Of a stretch of DNA of 64,000 nt, positions 12,301 to 27,100 are shown in pieces. The translations under genes were made by a program, and so were the position numbers. The stretch is from Holacanthus passer (lineage: Eukaryota; Chordata; Actinopteri; Pomacanthidae). Every line of letters starts with the position of its first letter. The first letter of the stretch is position 1. Where the stretch lies: assembly GCA_025331565.1 (NCBI GenBank), contig JAFREQ010000026.1:5192001-5256000 (forward strand), given 5' to 3'. The notes beneath the pieces were generated by a model. It was not told the origin of the DNA, made no database searches, and saw nothing but the letters and a program-made list of their open reading frames with translations.

Positions 12301-15091
12301 CATGAGTCATGGTTCACAGTTACAACATGCTCTGCCTGCCAGGCCATAAATAGACAGAAAGCATTCTGGAGTCCACGTTCACTCAAACACTGACTGTGTC
12401 ACTGAATGAAAAGAGAAACAAGGTGAGGAGTTTTCTCGGAAAAAAGCTCCCATCTTCAGCCAGTGCGAGCTCCGGGAGGCGCTATAGAGTCCCTGTGGCA
12501 GCTAAGTTCAAGAAGTCCTGATCTCGAGTGCCGTCGCTGTTCTTTCCTCTGACCGATGAGGTTTAAGCTGCAGGCGTTGACATGAACGTATGTAACCGTG
12601 TGACCATGTCTGTGGTTTGTTGACTTATCGATGGCGCTAGATGAAAAGCCGGAGGATCACAAAAGTCAGTAAGATTCATCCTATGGGAACCGTGAATCTG
12701 ATGGTGATCATCCAATAGTTGTGGAGATATTTCAGTGTGGATCTGAGACCTGGACCAGCACAGACGTCTTCAGGACCACAGACGTCTTCTGTCACTGTGA
12801 CGGCTACAACGTCAATAAAGACATAAATAAAACAGCTTGATGCTTCTTATAGAACCAACGGCAGAATGAAGCATTGTCACACAGAACAACACGTCAGAAT
12901 CACAATCAGGTTTATTGTAGGTTTTCACAAACAGGGAAGTTGCTTTGATCTTTTGACACTTGACAACTACAGCAGGTTGTAAATATCACTGACTCATAAC
13001 TGTCCTCCACCTGTTGTTGTTCTCACCTGTATGAATGACTTTGTATGGTTCCACATCAAAACTTCCACCTCTGATCACCTGTATGATTTGGGTCATAATT
13101 TGATGAAGTGATTGAATCCTGTACAGATGCTGATGAGTGATAATAATCACCATCACTGAGTCGTCCTGTGTTTTATGTCCTGGCTCCTTCTGACACAAAG
13201 TTTTTAGCTTCAGAACAGTCTGGGGTTAAAGTCGGCTGGACTCCACCTGGTCTGAGAAATCTGTGGAAAAATCAAGCTTCACAATCTTTTCATGGCTGAA
13301 TATTTGTTATTAAAAGATAAATATGTTGGTGTAGAAATCTGAATAAATGAAGCCGACCTCATTAAAACAGGTTTGGTGGGTTGTGTTTATGTGTCATAAC
13401 AGCAGCTGCCGCAGGATCCAGATTCTGAATATCAGATATCAATGTCACTCTCAGACAAAACTGTCTGCTGATCTCACTGTCTCTCTCTCTGTCTCTCTCT
13501 CTCTGTCTCTCAGTTGGAGGAGTGCACCCTTCAGTTGTCTCCTAATGGGAACTATCTGGACCTGGACTCGTCCCTGGCTGAGCAGAGAGACGAGCTGGAG
13601 AGCTTCTATGAAGACGTGACGTAAGAAGACTTTTACCTCTGTCTCACCTGTCATAGGCTCCTACAGTTTCTTTAAGACATGATGGTGTCTGAACATGAAG
13701 GTCTCTGTAGGTGAGGAGAAGACAGATATGATCTCTGTTCCTTGTTCTTGTCAGGACACGTGCAGCAGCGTTCTGGATCAGCTGGAGAGTCTTTAAAGAC
13801 TTATTGGTGCAGCCTGATAATAAAGAACTGCAACTGTTCAATTCACTTTTCAATTCAGTTTTATTTGTATTTATTTTTTTATTAGCGCCAAATCACAACA
13901 GAAGTCATCTCAAGGCACTTTTCACACAGAGCAGGTCCAGACTGAACTCTTTATAATAATATCTATAGAGACAGCTGAGAGGAAAAACTTCCCTTTAACA
14001 GACAGAAACCTCGAACAGAGCCAGACTTGAAGATGGACAGCCATCTGCCACGGCCGGTTGGGCTGAGGGGGGGAGGGGGGGTCAGAGAAATTTGCTTTAT
14101 ATGTGCGTTAAAGGACAAATCTTCATCAAAGATAACTCCTAGATTCCTTACAGTCGTGCTGGAGGCCAATGCAATACCATCGAGAGTACTGATATCTTTA
14201 GAAAATGCGCATCAGAGGAGCTTGGGACCAAGTACAAAACTTCAGTTTTGTCTGAGTTTAACAGTAAGAAATTGCAGGTCATCCAGGTTATTACTTCGTT
14301 GAGGCCTGAAGTTTAGCTAATTGGTTGGTTTGATCTGGCTTAATTGACAGATGTAATTGGGTATCGTCTGCATAGCAATGAAAGTTGATGGAGTGTTTCC
14401 TGATAATGTTCCCCAGGGGAAGCATATATAAGGTGAACAGGATTGGTCCAAGCACAGAACCTTGTGGAACACCATAGAGATCAGTTTGATAAATAGTTCC
14501 TTTAATGCCAATTAAATGTTCCAGTCTCTGTAACAGGATGTGATGTCACTGGTGTCGAATGCGGCACTAAGATCTAACAGGACGAGGACAGAGACAAGTC
14601 CTCTGTCTGATGCAATAAGAAGGTCATTTGTTACTTTCACCAGAGCTGTTTCTGTGCTATGATGAACTCTAAATCCTGACTGAACATCCTCAAGTCGACT
14701 ATTGTTCTGTAGATGGACACACAGCTGGTTGGCGACTGTTTTCTCAAGGGAAGATTCGATATAGGTCCATACTTTACCAATACCTCAGGATCAAGAGTCG
14801 GCTTTTTAAGGAGAGGTTTTATCACAGCTACTTTAAAAGACTGTTAATAAAGACAGATTGATCGTGTCGACTAAAGACGTGTTAATAACAGGTAAGACTT
14901 CTTTAAGCAGCCTGGTTGGGACGGGTTAGGGTTAGTTCAGCCCGGAAGAATCAAATGTATGAACAAGTTTTTGAGACAGGATGTGTAAAAGCAGCCAGTG
15001 ATGTTTGTTTCATGTGGGAGTTAAAGGAAAGATCCTCATCAAAGAGATTCACCACCATCTTTATGTTGGTCTGTCCAGAATTACAGTGAGG

Positions 15092-15129
<38 letters not shown>

Positions 15130-15401
15130 TCACTTATGTCCAAATTGGGGATAGATACTAGACTCAAGACCAGTTGATTCAGGACAGCGGTGCCATTGGG
15201 GACAAAAAGTGGTGTCCTCAATTTGGAAAACTGTGATTTTTAGGTCAACAGTTAAGGTTATTGTTAGGTTAAGGTAATTGTTAGGTTAGGTTAAGGTTAT
15301 TGTTAGGTTAGGGTTAGGTTAAGGTCAGGTCGTCCTTCAGGTTAGTCTCCAGGAAATGAATGTAAGTCTATGTAAATTCCCCAAAAGTGACATAAGTAAA
15401 G

Positions 15402-15440
<39 letters not shown>

Positions 15441-15492
15441 ATGCATCTTTTTGAGCCTCAAACAAACACAAACTCCTTTCTCTTTCTTTCAA

Positions 15493-15523
<31 letters not shown>

Positions 15524-15546
15524 GTTTTTCTCCCTCTCTCTCTCCC

Positions 15547-15599
<53 letters not shown>

Positions 15600-18500
15600 C
15601 ATTCATTCTTTCCATACCTCCATGCTGTCGTTCTTTCCATACTCTGATCCCAGAAGGCCACAGTGTGCTTGCGTAGCTCTTTATGGAAACTGAGCTGTTC
15701 TGGGATCAGCTTGAAGCAGCTTCTGTCTGTCACGTGTCGATGTTGAGTAAAGTGTCTGTTCTGTTTCAGCCCAGCAGGTGTGAGTGAAGTGTTCTGTGTT
15801 GATGAGTGTTTGAAACCAGCAGCAGACCTGATATACTGATATTTTACATTTGGACTCAGTTTGGGTTCAGTTGGTATCAAACAGAAGACGTGTGCTGGGT
15901 TCAGCCTGTAGATTCAGCTCCTCTGTCTCTCTCTCCACAGTAAAGGGAGGAGGCCCATTCTGATCCTGAGGACTCAGCTCTCCGTCCGTGTTCACTCCAT
16001 TCTGGGTAATTATCCTTTTCTTTCCATCCATCCGTCCTGACTCAAGGGAAACTTTCCTTCTTTCTGTTCACTCGTTCACCGCGGTGACGTGTTGCTGTCT
16101 GCCACTCACACTCTGGATCCACTGACCAACATCTCACTCTCTCTTCACCAAGAACAAAACTTCCACTTCTCTACATGAAAAACTGACTTGACAACACGAT
16201 AATGTTCATGTAATGTTCATGTAATGTTGCTGAGTCGTCTGCTGAGAGTCTGACGTCCAACGTTCTCTGAAGTTCTCCACATGATGACTGGAGGAGCAGT
16301 CAGACAGTTTTCTGCTTTATAATCTTTCCTTCTCACATTGTTTCATTTGGAGGATTTGAAGAAATAATCTGTATTTTAAAGGAAAAATGCAGCAAATTAA
16401 TTTCTGTGAGTGTTTTTTCATCATCATCCATTGTAGATTTTGTTTTAGTGGCAGCGTTGTGTGATTCTAATATTGTCATTAAAGGAAAATGGAACTGAAC
16501 ATCAAACGTAACGCAGTAAACTCAGAGTTCTTTCTAGTAAAATGCAAATATAACACTCACTATCTTTATGAGCTCTGATTTGTCTTTTTGGCCGCAGAGG
16601 GCTTCCATAGAAACAGGTCAAACGGCTTCATGAGAATTTCCCTGTCTGGACCTGCGGCAGCTTGATTCTGATGACTGAACCTCTGTGTTGAACAGGGTGA
16701 TGATGACGATGATGAAGAGTCACTACCAGGAATCTATGTCGAAATAAGTTTCCTGCCGTTTTGAGTCATGAACAGTTTTTAGAACGGAGCTGCTGTGAGG
16801 AAACAGTTGGAACTGCACGACTCGCTTGTCTTTAATCCTTATAAATGAACTTCTGCCTGTCTGTCTGCCTGTCTGTCTGTCTGTCTGCCTGTCTCTTTGC
16901 CTGCCTGTCTGTCTGTCTGTCTGCTGGTCTCTCTCTCTCTCTGTCTGCCTGCCTGTCTCTCTGCCTGCCTGTCTCTCTGTCTGTCTGCCTGTCTCTCTGC
17001 CTGCCTGTCTGTCTCTCTGTCTGCTGGTCTCTCTCTCTCTCTGTCTGTCTGCCTGTCTCTCTGCCTGCCTGTCTCTCTGCCTGTCTGCCTGTCTCTCTGT
17101 CTGTCTGTCTGCCTGTCTCTCTGCCTGCCTGTCTGTCTCTCTGTCTGCTGGTCTCTCTCTCTCTGTCTGTCTGTCTGTCTGTCTCTCTGTCTGCCTGTCT
17201 CTCTGTCTGCCTGTCTCTCTGCCTGTCTCTCTGCCTGCCTGTCTGTCTGTCTGTCTCTCTGTCTGCCTGTCTCTCTGCCTGCCTGTCTCTCTGCCTGTCT
17301 GTCTGTCTCTCTGTCTGCCTGTCTCTCTGCCTGCCTGTCTCTCTGCCTGTCTCTCTCTCTGCCTGTCTCTCTCTCTGCCTGTCTCTCTGCCTGCCTGTCT
17401 CACTGACTCACTCTCTGGCTCCTGCAGACTTTTTGTTTTCGATCTGTGATTGTTCATGTCGTCATTCGACTCTGTTGGTCTGTTGTGTACACACACATGT
17501 ACTTCATGGCTTTTGGGGAGTTTTCTTGATCCGTGCGTGTGTGCGTGCGTGCTTCGTGTGTGCGTGCGTGCGTGTGTGCGTGCGTGCTTCGTGTGTGCGT
17601 GCGTGCGTGCGTGCTTCGTGCTTCGTGCGTGCGTGCTTCGTGCTTCGTGCGCAGCCTGGTCACACAGTCGGATGAACAGACCTCAGATCAGCTCTTATCT
17701 CTCCTGTGAGCCGCTGCCTGTGTTTGTTCACGTTCCTCCTCAGAGTCTGTTTCAGGGTTTCTGGTCATTCTGACTGTTTCCTTGTTGCGGCTCTGATCCC
17801 AGCAGACCAAACCTCCAGTTGCTTTCAGGCTCTTTATTTTCAGCCTCAGTCTTTTTTTAACCTTCTCTGAGTCCGTCGTGTTCCTGTCGTGTTCCTGCTC
17901 TCAGCAGCTGGTTCACCAGCAGCAGAAAGTTAAAGCCTGAGAAGCTTCTCTTCTTCAAGTTTTATTTTCTCTGAGCATTTTAAAATGATGCACAAAGTTT
18001 TTTTGGCTGTGAAACTGGGAGAACTGAGGCCTGTAGTCGACAGTGAAGCTCAACTGTTAAACTATTTTTATTTACAGCAAGTTTTGAAAGAACAGTTGAA
18101 CGTGGTCAGAAGACGCCGTGTGTGATCCGGTCGGTCTGAACGACACTGAGGCCTTAAAGTTAAAGCAGTGAAATGTCTCATTGACCATCAGACCAGCAGT
18201 TTACTATCAAATAAGACAAATCAAGGAAAGTTATTTGATTTATTTTGACTAATAGCTAATTGGACTAGCTAATTGGAGCCGCTAACAGGTTCTGCTAACT
18301 GGAGTTAACATTAGCCACTAACAGGAGCCGCTAGCATGTTCTGCTAACAGGAGCCGCTAACATGTTCTGCTAACAGGAGCTAACAGGAGCCGCTAACAGA
18401 TTCGGCTAACAGGAGCTAACAGGAGCCGCTAACAGATTTGGCTAACAGGAGCTAACAGGAGCCGCTAACAGGTGTTAACAGTTTAATGCAGGACAAGTTG

Positions 18501-21500
18501 AGAGCTGCAGTTTAACGCAGTCGTGTTCAGCTGAACGGAACATGACCTGTAAAGTTTGTCCTGAAGGAGGCGCTAGAGGAACTGTCATGGAGTCATTAAA
18601 CTCAACTCATAACTTCAGTTCATCTCTGCTGGGAAACACTGAACTTTCCCAGAGTTCCTGCTCCGGGGACACGCCCTCCTGCTCCGGAGGGGATTTCCCA
18701 GCATGCCTCCTCCTTCATGCCATCGCTCTGTTTTAAATGACGGAGACTTGAGCTGAGAGTCGCCCTCCTGCTGCCTTCAGGGTTAAACTAGAGACTGTCT
18801 GCATCCCGACATGAACGGCGGCTCCTCGTCAGCTGACAAATACGTCCATGCAGGTGACATGTGACAGAGGACGCAGCCTGGAGGAGACGAGAGCAGCTCT
18901 GAGGCAGCAGAAGTGAAAGTGGACGTCGTGGTTTGATTGGCTCATGAATCACGTCCGTTCATGTCCTCGTCTCACCTGTGTTCCTGGCAGCTCCTTCATG
19001 GTGCGTTCAGGTGATCTGTGTCTTTTTGTAAAGCGTGAGGAAAAGGCTCCCTGCTCAGTGTTGGCTGTTTGTGGGGAAATGTCTGACTTGGCGAGGAGCA
19101 CTTGAATGCATCAGTGGTGTCATGTCCTCTAATAGCAGCTGGAGGAGGTTCAGCCTCCAGACCTTCAGCCCAAACACATCCAGGCTGCTGTCTTTGTTAT
19201 TAATGACTCTTTTTCTGCTGATTAGAGATGATCAGAGGTTTTCATCACATGATCTCAAGGTTTATACAGTTTGAATATTTTTTGAAATATTTGACCCCTG
19301 TGGCCTCTCTGGCTTTTGACAGGAATGTAAACACAACATGACGACTGGCTGACAGCGCTGCTAATGATGCGTTCACTGACCGGCTCTGGGTTCAGATGGA
19401 GAATACTGTGAAATCCACTGCGGGTTCAGTTTGACAGACACTGAGGTCGATGCTTCATGTTAGTGTTTGTTTGCTATGAAGCATTAACATCCTGGTTTTT
19501 ATTAAATGCTTTGACAAACATTCCTCCAGAGTCTTTAGATTCAGCTGCAGAATAAAACACTGCTTGTGATCTTTCAGAACTTTGAGCTGATGATAACAGC
19601 CCAAACACAGTTTGCTGTTCATTTTTTAAATCATTAATAAAAGCTGAAAAGTCCTGTGGTTCTCAAGCTTTTCTCAGTTGTTTTACCTCCAGAGTCAAAC
19701 TCAATTAGCAGCAATGGCACAAACAGGAAATACCACACCAAGTGTATCTGGGTCACTTCCTGTCTGTGCAGGACAAACACATGAATCCTTCCCTCTGTCC
19801 CTCTGTCCCTCTGATCCTCTGACCCACTGTCCTGCTGTCTCCCTGTCTGTCCCTCTGTCTGTGTCTCTGACGCTCCAGACGCACAGAGAGCTTCTCTACC
19901 TGCTGGGACCTTGTTCGTGCAGTTGCAAGTTCAGGTGTGATGTTTTTAGGCAGAAATATATTTTCAGAATCTGATGGTTGCTCATATTAACAGTGAGTCT
20001 GACTGGACACCAAGGCAACATGAGTCCTTTGCCCTTCACATTCACAAACAGTATCTTCAGTCTGTGTGTGGGAGTGTAGTCAGGACAGAGGAATTTCACA
20101 CACACACACTCTCAGCTGGTGTGTTGCCGTCATAAAACACTTACAGCTCTTTATAATCCAGTGCCGTTCCCTCTCGGTGTGACACTGTGGCTGGCTGGCG
20201 GCCATCTTGGGTCAAAGTTGGATGTCTGACTCACCCTCCTGACTGACAGACAAACAGAATGAAGCAGGTGAAGTCCATCATCCAGAATAGTTCAGTGATT
20301 CACACACTGTTAAAGCTCCTGAAAGCCGTCTGAGAGGTGGCAACAGTTTTTTTGTGTGTTCAGACAGGAAGCGAAGCGGCAGCAGAGGTGGGCACCTCCG
20401 CGGCTCGCTGCTGCAGACGGGCTGAGAAGGGAAGGTGAAGATAAATCCACCTCAGAATCCCAAAGGTTGAAACAATAAACTGTGAGCTCCCCTCCTTCTG
20501 CTAAACGGCTCTGGATCAGAGCAGAATCCGGCTGTTGATCCTCCGCTCAGCTCCACCTGGTCCTCGAAAAACTAACCTCCGCAAAGCCCCAGATACTCGT
20601 CAGTGTCTAGTTTGAATACTGAACACCTCAACTTTATGGAAGTGCAAGATTAAACCACTGGAGGAACTCTTAATGACTCACTAATCAACAATCTAAGTGA
20701 AGCAAACTTCATCAGGACTGTTTGGCAGCAGACAACAAACCAAACAACCCGACAGCTGTCATCAGATTCAGATAGAACTCCATTAATACACAGATCAAAC
20801 TAAGCCCCGCCCACTTGAGACGAGAAGATGAACACAGAGAAAAACACAGAAACACAAACGGTCATGTGAAATAATAAAACTGTTGATGGCCTCTAATTTA
20901 CTGTTAATGCAAGATGAACATTTCTAATGATGGTGGCATCCAGAAACAGAATCATCATCCCGTCAGAGATTCCAGTTAAAGGTTCGGTTTTCCAGACGCT
21001 CGTTGATTAAACCTCCTCTGACAGGCTCATCCTCTGGAGAGCGAAAATGAGATCAGGACATTTCTCTTCTAACTGACAATCTGTGACACATTTAGTGACT
21101 CAGTGTCACATTTACATTTTCATTTACATTCATTTGAAATTCTAAACATGTTTGTTCCTGCATGAGGCTCAATGTCTCTAATTTACATCTTTGTCATTTC
21201 TCTTCTTTCACTTCTTCTTACTTGTTGCACTGATTCGATAGAAAGTGTCTGTGATCAGATCCAAAACAGCATCAATGCAGCCGACATCTGCGTGTTATTA
21301 TCAAATCTAATGATCAGACTCTAAATCTTTGAACCGCAGCAGGAATCCGTGTCTGACGTCATCGTCCTATTTTTAGTTCTGTGAATCAGTGTTTCAGCCT
21401 CTGTGGTCAAACATGTGAACAGTGGTGAAATATTTCGGGATGGACAGTTTGGTTTTACAGCCCAGCTGCTCAGACAGGAACACAGCCGCGCTTTGTTCAG

Positions 21501-24052
21501 TGACGGCCCGCTGCTGCCGAACATCCTCAGTTTGAGCTTTATTTCACTTCCTGTCAAACATGGAAGCAGAGATCATGTCTGCTGACAGCGGCTCTGCATG
21601 AATCCACAGCTACAGTTCTACAGTTCGATTTATCAGACGCTTTTATCCAAAGCATCTGAGAGTAGATACAACTGAAGCAAGGATCTAGTCAGGAGAAAAC
21701 AACCTGGATAAGAGCCATAAAACAAAGGTGAAGTGTGAGCGGACCTTGGTGCCGACAGGCGCTGAGGAGGGAAGAGGAATTCTTTATTTTTTTGCTTTTT
21801 GCAGTTTGTCAAGTGCGAAGGTTCAGTGAAGAGCTGGGTCTGCGTCTGAGTTCAGATCTGTAATCTGCCACAGCTGCTTCTCACTCTGTTTGTTTCAAAT
21901 TCACCAACTATTCATCTGTTTGGTTGTAATTTAGTTTGAAATGACAGGTCACGTCTGCCCGTTTCTCCCACTGAGCAATTTGAAGTGATTCTTGTTTAAC
22001 CTTTTAAACCCTGCAGAGACAAACATGCGTTCAGTTTATTTTAAATCTGAGATCTCAGTGTCCAAAGATCCCAAATCTGTCACGATCAGTTTTGATCAAA
22101 TGTGTTAAAAATGATGCAGCAGAGTATTTCCATAAAACAAACATGACGTCTGTGGTTTGAATGAAGAGCTGCAACAACATGACAACAATATATTTCTAAG
22201 GTTCTGTCAGAGGCAGCGGAGGAAAGTGCTTCTTTGACATTTAGAGGAATTTTATCTGGAGAATGAAGAGTTGAGGTTTGACTCAAAGGGAAACGTGGCT
22301 GCTGGTGTGGAAACACCTTTGTTCCTTCTCTCTCTTTCATTCAACATGACGGCTCGGCACCCGTACACTCGCTTCATTCGGTCGACTAGTTCATGTTTTC
22401 ACCGTGGAGCCAAACCGAGTCCAGCCCGGTTCTCTGGTCCAGCTGTACACAGATGCGCGGCTGTGATGTGTTCACGGTCCCTTCTTTAAAGTTTGACTCG
22501 CAGTTAAAAGACAAACCCACTGATTTATCTTTTCACTCCTGAAACATTCACCCTGAACTAAACATTCACAATGAACAGTTTAAAAACTGAAGCAGAGTTT
22601 CAGTCACACGTAAACATGCTGAGCTGGAAAATCACTGCAGGTTTCATTTCAAGATGATCCAGAGAGAAATCAGGGGGAAATCCTTCATGCTCTCTGTTGA
22701 CTGTCTCAGACTCCTCTCACCTCATTGTTTGTTCTGTGAGTTAGAAAATCTCTCATCCTCCTGTGGAATGTTTGGACAGTCAGTCGAGACCAGACTTCAG
22801 AATAACTACCTGCTATTTCTGCTGACGACATGAGGCTGGACCATCATGTTAAATTTAGGTTTTATTGATACTTTGAGCCTCAACCCGACCAACACGGAGG
22901 AGGCATCGTTTGAATACTCACCCACGTCTCACCCATACAGAGGTGTGAGGTGTGTGTGAGGTAGTTCAGGATGAGGTGCACTCTCAGACGCTCAAGGATC
23001 TGGACCTTGTTGTCTTGGCTGACATGGCTCTTGGTGGAGCTCTGGGACGGTGCCGATGGACTAGCGGTCCGGTGCCTGACTGGACAATGAGCTCCAGTTA
23101 TCATGGTGTGATGCTGCTCTGGAGGATTCTGGCCTGGTTCTGCCCCCCCCAGTCTGTCCATGACTCCTTCAACAGGTCTGGACTCTTTGTTGTCAACAGT
23201 AAGAATGAAAAGTATAATTGGCTGCAGCCTCTCTGGTTATCAGGTTATAAGAATCCTAACAGATGAATTTACGTGATGGTTAAATGATATGATGAGACCC
23301 AGCATGCATCCTGTTTATTCCTCAGTAAACAATCTGAGAGATCCAACAAACATAAGTCGATCTCTGCAACGTGGAACATTTCCGAAACTCCGTCTTTGCT
23401 CTGGACTGAATGTGAGATCAACACTTTGTCCTGGAGCAACAGTTTCACATGAGAACTCTGCTGCTGTCCTGTGGACAACATGTCGTCCATGTTGTGATGA
23501 GTTGACACAGACGTCAGACGCTGCTGTTGTAGGTTTACATAGAAAGCTTTGCTTTTGGGTGACACATAACACGCTGCCAGAGACTGAAAATGTTGTGAAC
23601 TGAACTGAGGTCAGTTTGGTTTATTAATGTTCAGAAATTGAAAGTTTTCCATAATTCAATGGTAACAAACAGAACATGAAGGACTTCAGTGTTTCTGAAA
23701 TCGTCCTAAGCTTCAGTGGCTCGTTGTCCCAGACGTCCTGAAGTATCTGATCATCAGGAACAAAGCGTCTCTCACACTCATCTGAACATCACGATCGTCT
23801 GAGTTTCTCACCTCTGCATGTCGTCTCCTCTCAGTGTCCCTGTGTCTCCCTGCGTTGGTGTTTCACAATAAGGGCTCATATGTTGACAGACATGTTTGTT
23901 CTCCAGCTGTTTCAGACGTGGTGGTTTTGTCTCCTCAGTCTTGATGTTCTGTCTTTCTCCAGATGAACTTTGTCTCCCTCAGTCTTCAGTCTGTGTCGTA
24001 ATCCTGTTTTCATCCCACACAAACATCCCAGCTGAGCGTGAACCCCCACAAC

Positions 24053-24103
<51 letters not shown>

Positions 24104-27100
24104 CAGCACACTTCTTGTTGTCTTTGGATGTCATCAGCCAGTGATCAATGCCAACGAGGCTCTCAGCCAATCAAAATGTTGGGAAAAAAAATGTTGATGT
24201 GTTGTATGATGACACACACGAACAGGGAGCTTGATGTACTTGTTCTCTTATCAGAGTACAGATGGAGTTTAAATACTTGGAGTTCAACCAGAAGAAGGAA
24301 TCAAAATATTTGATATTTAATAAAGTCCATCCATCCATCCATTGTCAACCGCTTATCCGAAGTCGGGTCGCGGGGGTAGCAGCTTGAGCAGAGAGCCCCA
24401 GACTTCCCTCTCCCCCGCAACATTGGCTAGCTCTGACTGAGGGATCCCCAGGCGTTCCCAGGCCAGTGAGGAGATATAATCTCTCCATCTGGTCTTGGGT
24501 CTGCACCGAGGTCGGCTCCCAGCTGGCCGTGCCAGGAACACCTCCCTAGGAAGGCGCCCTGGTGGCATCCTAAACAGGCGCCCGAACCACCTCAACTGGT
24601 TCCTCCACTCTGAGTCTCTCCCGGATGACTGAGCTTCTCACCCTATCTCTAAGGGAGACCCCAGCCACCCTGCGGAGAAAACTAATCTCAGCCGCTTGTT
24701 TCTGCGATCTCGTTCTTTCGGTGATGACCCATCGCTCATGACCATAGGTGAGGGTAGGAACAAAGATTGACTGGCAGATAGAGAGCTTTGCCTGCTGGCT
24801 CAGCTCCCGTTTTGTCACAATGGTGCGGAGGGACTGCAATACCGCGCATGCTGCGCCGATTCTCCGGTCAATCTCACGCCCTAATGTTCCCTCACTCATG
24901 AACAGGACCCCAAGATACTTGAACTCCTTCACCTGAGGCAAGGACTTATTACCAACCTGGAGTAGGCACTGCATTGGTTTCCTACTGAGAACCATGGCCT
25001 CGGATTTTGAGGTGCTGATCCTCATCCCTGCCGCTTCACATTCAGCTGCGAACTGATCCAGTGATGATTGTAGATCTAAGGCCGATGGTGCCATCATGAC
25101 TACATCATCTGCAAAGAGCAGAGATGAGATCCTCCGATCACCGACCTGGAATCCCTCCTCACCACGACTGCGCCTCGAAATCCTGTCCATGAATATCACA
25201 AACAGGATCGGAGACAAGGCACAACCCTGGCGGAGGCCAACACCCACTGGGAACAAATCCGACTTACTGCCGAGTATTCGCACGCAGCTCTCGCTTTGGG
25301 CATACAAGGATTGGATGGCCCTGAGAAGGGACCCCCTCACCCCATAATCCTGCAGCACCTCCCACAGAACATCCCTTGGGACCCGGTCATACGCCTTCTC
25401 CAGATCCACAAAGCACATGTGGACTGGGAGTACGTACTCCCAGGCTCCCTCCAGAATCCCTGAGAGAGTAAAGAGCTGGTCCGTTGTTCCACGACCTGGA
25501 CGGAACCCGTATTGTTCCTCTTCAATCTGAGGTTTGACGATCAGTCGGACCCTCTTCTCTAGCACCTTGGAGTACACTTTCCCCGGGAGGCTGAGTAATG
25601 TGATGCCCCTGTAATTGGCACACACCCTCTGGTCTCCTTTCTAAAAGAGAGGGACCACCACCCCGGTTTGCCACTCCTTCTGCACCGTCCCCGACTCCCA
25701 CGCAATGTTGAAAAGGCGTGTCAGCCATGACTGCCCCTCAACATCCAGAGCCTTCATCATTTCTGGAGGATATCTTGTCAACCCTTGGGGCCTTGCCGCT
25801 GTGGAGTTGTTTGACTACCTCAGTGACCTCCCCCAGGGAAATTGGCGATGATCCCCCATCATCCTCCGGCTCTGTCTCTGCAGTAGAGGGTGGATTAGTG
25901 GGGTTCAGAAGTTCACCAAAGTGCTCTTTCCATCGTCCTACCACCTCCTCCGGTGAGGTCAGCAGTGTTTCATCCTTGCTGTACACAGCTTTGATGGTCC
26001 CCCACTTCCCTCTGCTGAGATGGCTAATGGTTTTACAGAAACACCTTGGTGCCACTCGAAAGTCCTCCCACACCCACTGCTTTGCCTCCGTTACAGCTGC
26101 GGCTGCCATCCTTCGGGCCTGTCGGTACCTCATGACTGCCTCTGGAGTCCCCTGAGACAACATGTCCCTGAAGGACTCCTTCTTCAGTTGGACGGCTTCC
26201 CTGACCACCGGGGTCCACCACGGTGTCCGAGGGTTACCGCCCCTTGAGACCCCTAAGACCCTGAGACCACAAGACGCAGCTGCAGCCTCAGCAATGGGAG
26301 CTTTGAACATCGACCATTTAGGTTTGACACCCCCTGCCTCCACAGGGATGAGGGAAAAGCTCCTTCGGAGGTGGGAGTTAAAGGCTGCTTGGACAGGGGC
26401 TTCCCCCAGACATTCCCAGTTTACCCGCACTACTCGTTTGGGCTTGCCAGGTCTATCTAGGAGTTTCCCCCGCCACCTAACCCAGCTCACCAGCAGATGG
26501 TGATTGGTGGATTTAATAAAGTGACAACAGAAAACTCCTCCTCTGTTTCCTCTTCATGAGAAGCTGCACAACAGAATAAATATGAAGAGAAGCTGAACTG
26601 TTGAAATATTTTGTCAACTCAGAGGTGGAAAGTAACCTAGTACATTTACTCATTTACTCCTCCTTCTGAAGCTGAATCAACTCTTTAAAAAGCCTCTTGG
26701 ATCAAAAAGCATCGACACAAAGCTGAAAACAGGCTGTTTTTCTCATGAAGCTTTGTAGAGATACGTGGTTCTCACAGGACGACCAGGCTACAAACACATG
26801 ATGATCTTCTACAATCTGATGCTCGTTGCTGGAGATGAAAGCGGCCGACAGGATATAAAATCGTTCAAATGAGCTTCAACATCTCCAGCAGGAAAATGAC
26901 TCAGACACATTAAAGCAGCAGAAGAAGAATCCAGAGAGAAACTGACAGGAAACAGTTCACTCACACAGGAGCAGTTTGAGAGAGAGTTTTACTGATAATA
27001 CTCATACTTTTACTGCAGTAAAGGATGTGAATCCTTCCATCGGTCGAGGTTATCTGAGGTCACAGCAGACTCCCATGACTTCCTGTGGTTACCGACTGTA

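Larger units (their letters stand above)
9302..13513 (+). other. fhod1: fhod1 intron 1
   Basis: 4.2-kb intron containing the dispersed repeat fragments listed separately; outside them nothing was recognised. Confidence 0.8.

Noticed and set aside
15240..15335. True telomere or chromosome end
   Set aside because: Short, degenerate and inside an intron with gene sequence on both sides.
16723..17675. 200-276 codon ORFs (Cys/Leu/Ser or Arg/Gln/Asp) on both strands
   Set aside because: Translated tetranucleotide repeat without any non-repeat domain.
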